Of a DNA stretch of 64,000 bases, positions 63,720 through 64,000 are shown in pieces. Positions within the stretch are counted from its first letter, which is position 1, and each line of letters starts with the position of its first letter. Under the pieces are notes generated by a model, which was not told the DNA's origin, did no database searches, and worked only from the letters and a program-made list of their open reading frames with translations. The stretch covers positions 1-64,000 of the forward strand of contig NZ_JAGGLN010000002.1 of assembly GCF_017874455.1 (NCBI RefSeq), written 5' to 3'. A program made the translations under genes and the position numbers. This DNA comes from Methanobacterium aggregans (lineage in GTDB: Archaea; Methanobacteriota; Methanobacteria; Methanobacteriales; Methanobacteriaceae).

Positions 63720-64000
63720 CTATCCCTGAATCCTTGTTGCATTTTTCAGTTCAGCACATGCTTCCTTCACTTTATCAAGGAGAACTGTTTTATCTTTGAG
63801 GTTTTCTTCAACTATGTTTATGAGGGCACTTCCAATAATTGCACCGTCAGCTCCGGCTTTTATAACTTCTGCTACATGTTCTGGTTTTGAAATTCCAAAC
63901 CCAACACATAACGGTAGGTCTGTGTGGCTGCGCATTCTCTCTACAAGCTCAACACTACTGGTCTTAACCTCGGATCTGGCACCTGTAACACCCATAACCG
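63720..64000 (-). CDS. trpA: Tryptophan synthase alpha subunit, C-terminal part (runs off window)
   Basis: The last 93 codons of TrpA: VMGVTGARSEV is the loop-6 region, followed by LCVGFGISKPEHV and GADGAIIGSAL, the phosphate-binding loops of the TIM barrel. The alpha subunit splits indole-3-glycerol phosphate to indole and glyceraldehyde 3-phosphate. The 5' end lies beyond the window. It ends 19 bp before the trpD start. Confidence 0.95.
   Translation of the reverse strand, partial: VMGVTGARSEVKTSSVELVERMRSHTDLPLCVGFGISKPEHVAEVIKAGADGAIIGSALINIVEENLKDKTVLLDKVKEACAELKNATRIQG

Overview
The window comes from an A+T-rich methanogenic archaeon of the order Methanobacteriales, most like Methanobacterium. 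Supporting this are a deoxyhypusine synthase, an archaeal-type adenylate kinase, an archaeosine synthase core protein, a geranylgeranyl reductase for isoprenoid lipids, secreted beta-helix adhesin-like proteins, a CbiMNQO cobalt importer, the trpA-trpD order known from Methanothermobacter, archaeal TATA-like promoters and T-run terminators. No cell-division, rRNA or CRISPR locus is present. The species assignment is inferred from gene content alone.

Layout. 1-2.3 kb: end of a cobalt (or nickel) importer operon, cbiM-cbiN-cbiQ-cbiO on the minus strand, with a repeated operator-like element upstream. 2.6-6.2 kb: housekeeping genes (pyrF, deoxyhypusine synthase, an HTH-CBS regulator). 6.4-7.9 kb: very A+T-rich orphan genes. 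8.1-16 kb: a Mop protein, two intact beta-helix surface proteins and one wrecked paralogue, a MacB-type ABC exporter and a PNPOx-like flavoprotein. 16-26 kb: a patchwork of singletons (alpha/beta hydrolase, CPBP protease, VOC protein, GT-C-like membrane glycosyltransferase, quinone reductase, nitroreductase, NUDIX) separated by long noncoding stretches, some with palindromes. 27 kb: a HisG-family protein. 28.1-33.2 kb: an accessory island with a GmrSD-like DUF262/DUF1524 protein surrounded by decayed genes. 33-40 kb: AIM24, UbiA-type, histidine kinase, SOUL haem protein, a heliorhodopsin, flavin reductase and nitroreductase. 40.7-45 kb: zinc ribbon, ArsR-like regulator, a second MacB-type exporter and a Lys/Tyr-rich secreted protein. 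45.7-53.9 kb: ferredoxin plus geranylgeranyl reductase, UbiA-type prenyltransferase, P-loop ATPase, rubredoxin-TPP enzyme fusion, glutamate-synthase-like protein and a second histidine kinase. 54.3-59.5 kb: a 1745-residue DUF4011 helicase-nuclease. 59.9-64 kb: archaeosine synthase core, MIP18-type Fe-S protein, adenylate kinase, tRNA-Ile(GAT), trpD and the 3' end of trpA.

How the genes may work together. The ferredoxin and geranylgeranyl reductase form a plausible electron-donor/reductase pair for saturating lipid chains. The rubredoxin-TPP fusion and the Fe-S glutamate-synthase-like protein sit 92 bp apart and may form a redox module. The two MacB-type units each pair a permease with an ATPase and probably export peptides or stress compounds. 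The most striking single gene is the heliorhodopsin at 37786-38604, a retinal protein in a strictly anaerobic type of organism, divergent from a SOUL haem protein. The DUF262/DUF1524 protein and the large helicase-nuclease are the best defence candidates. No integrase, transposase or phage structural gene was seen.
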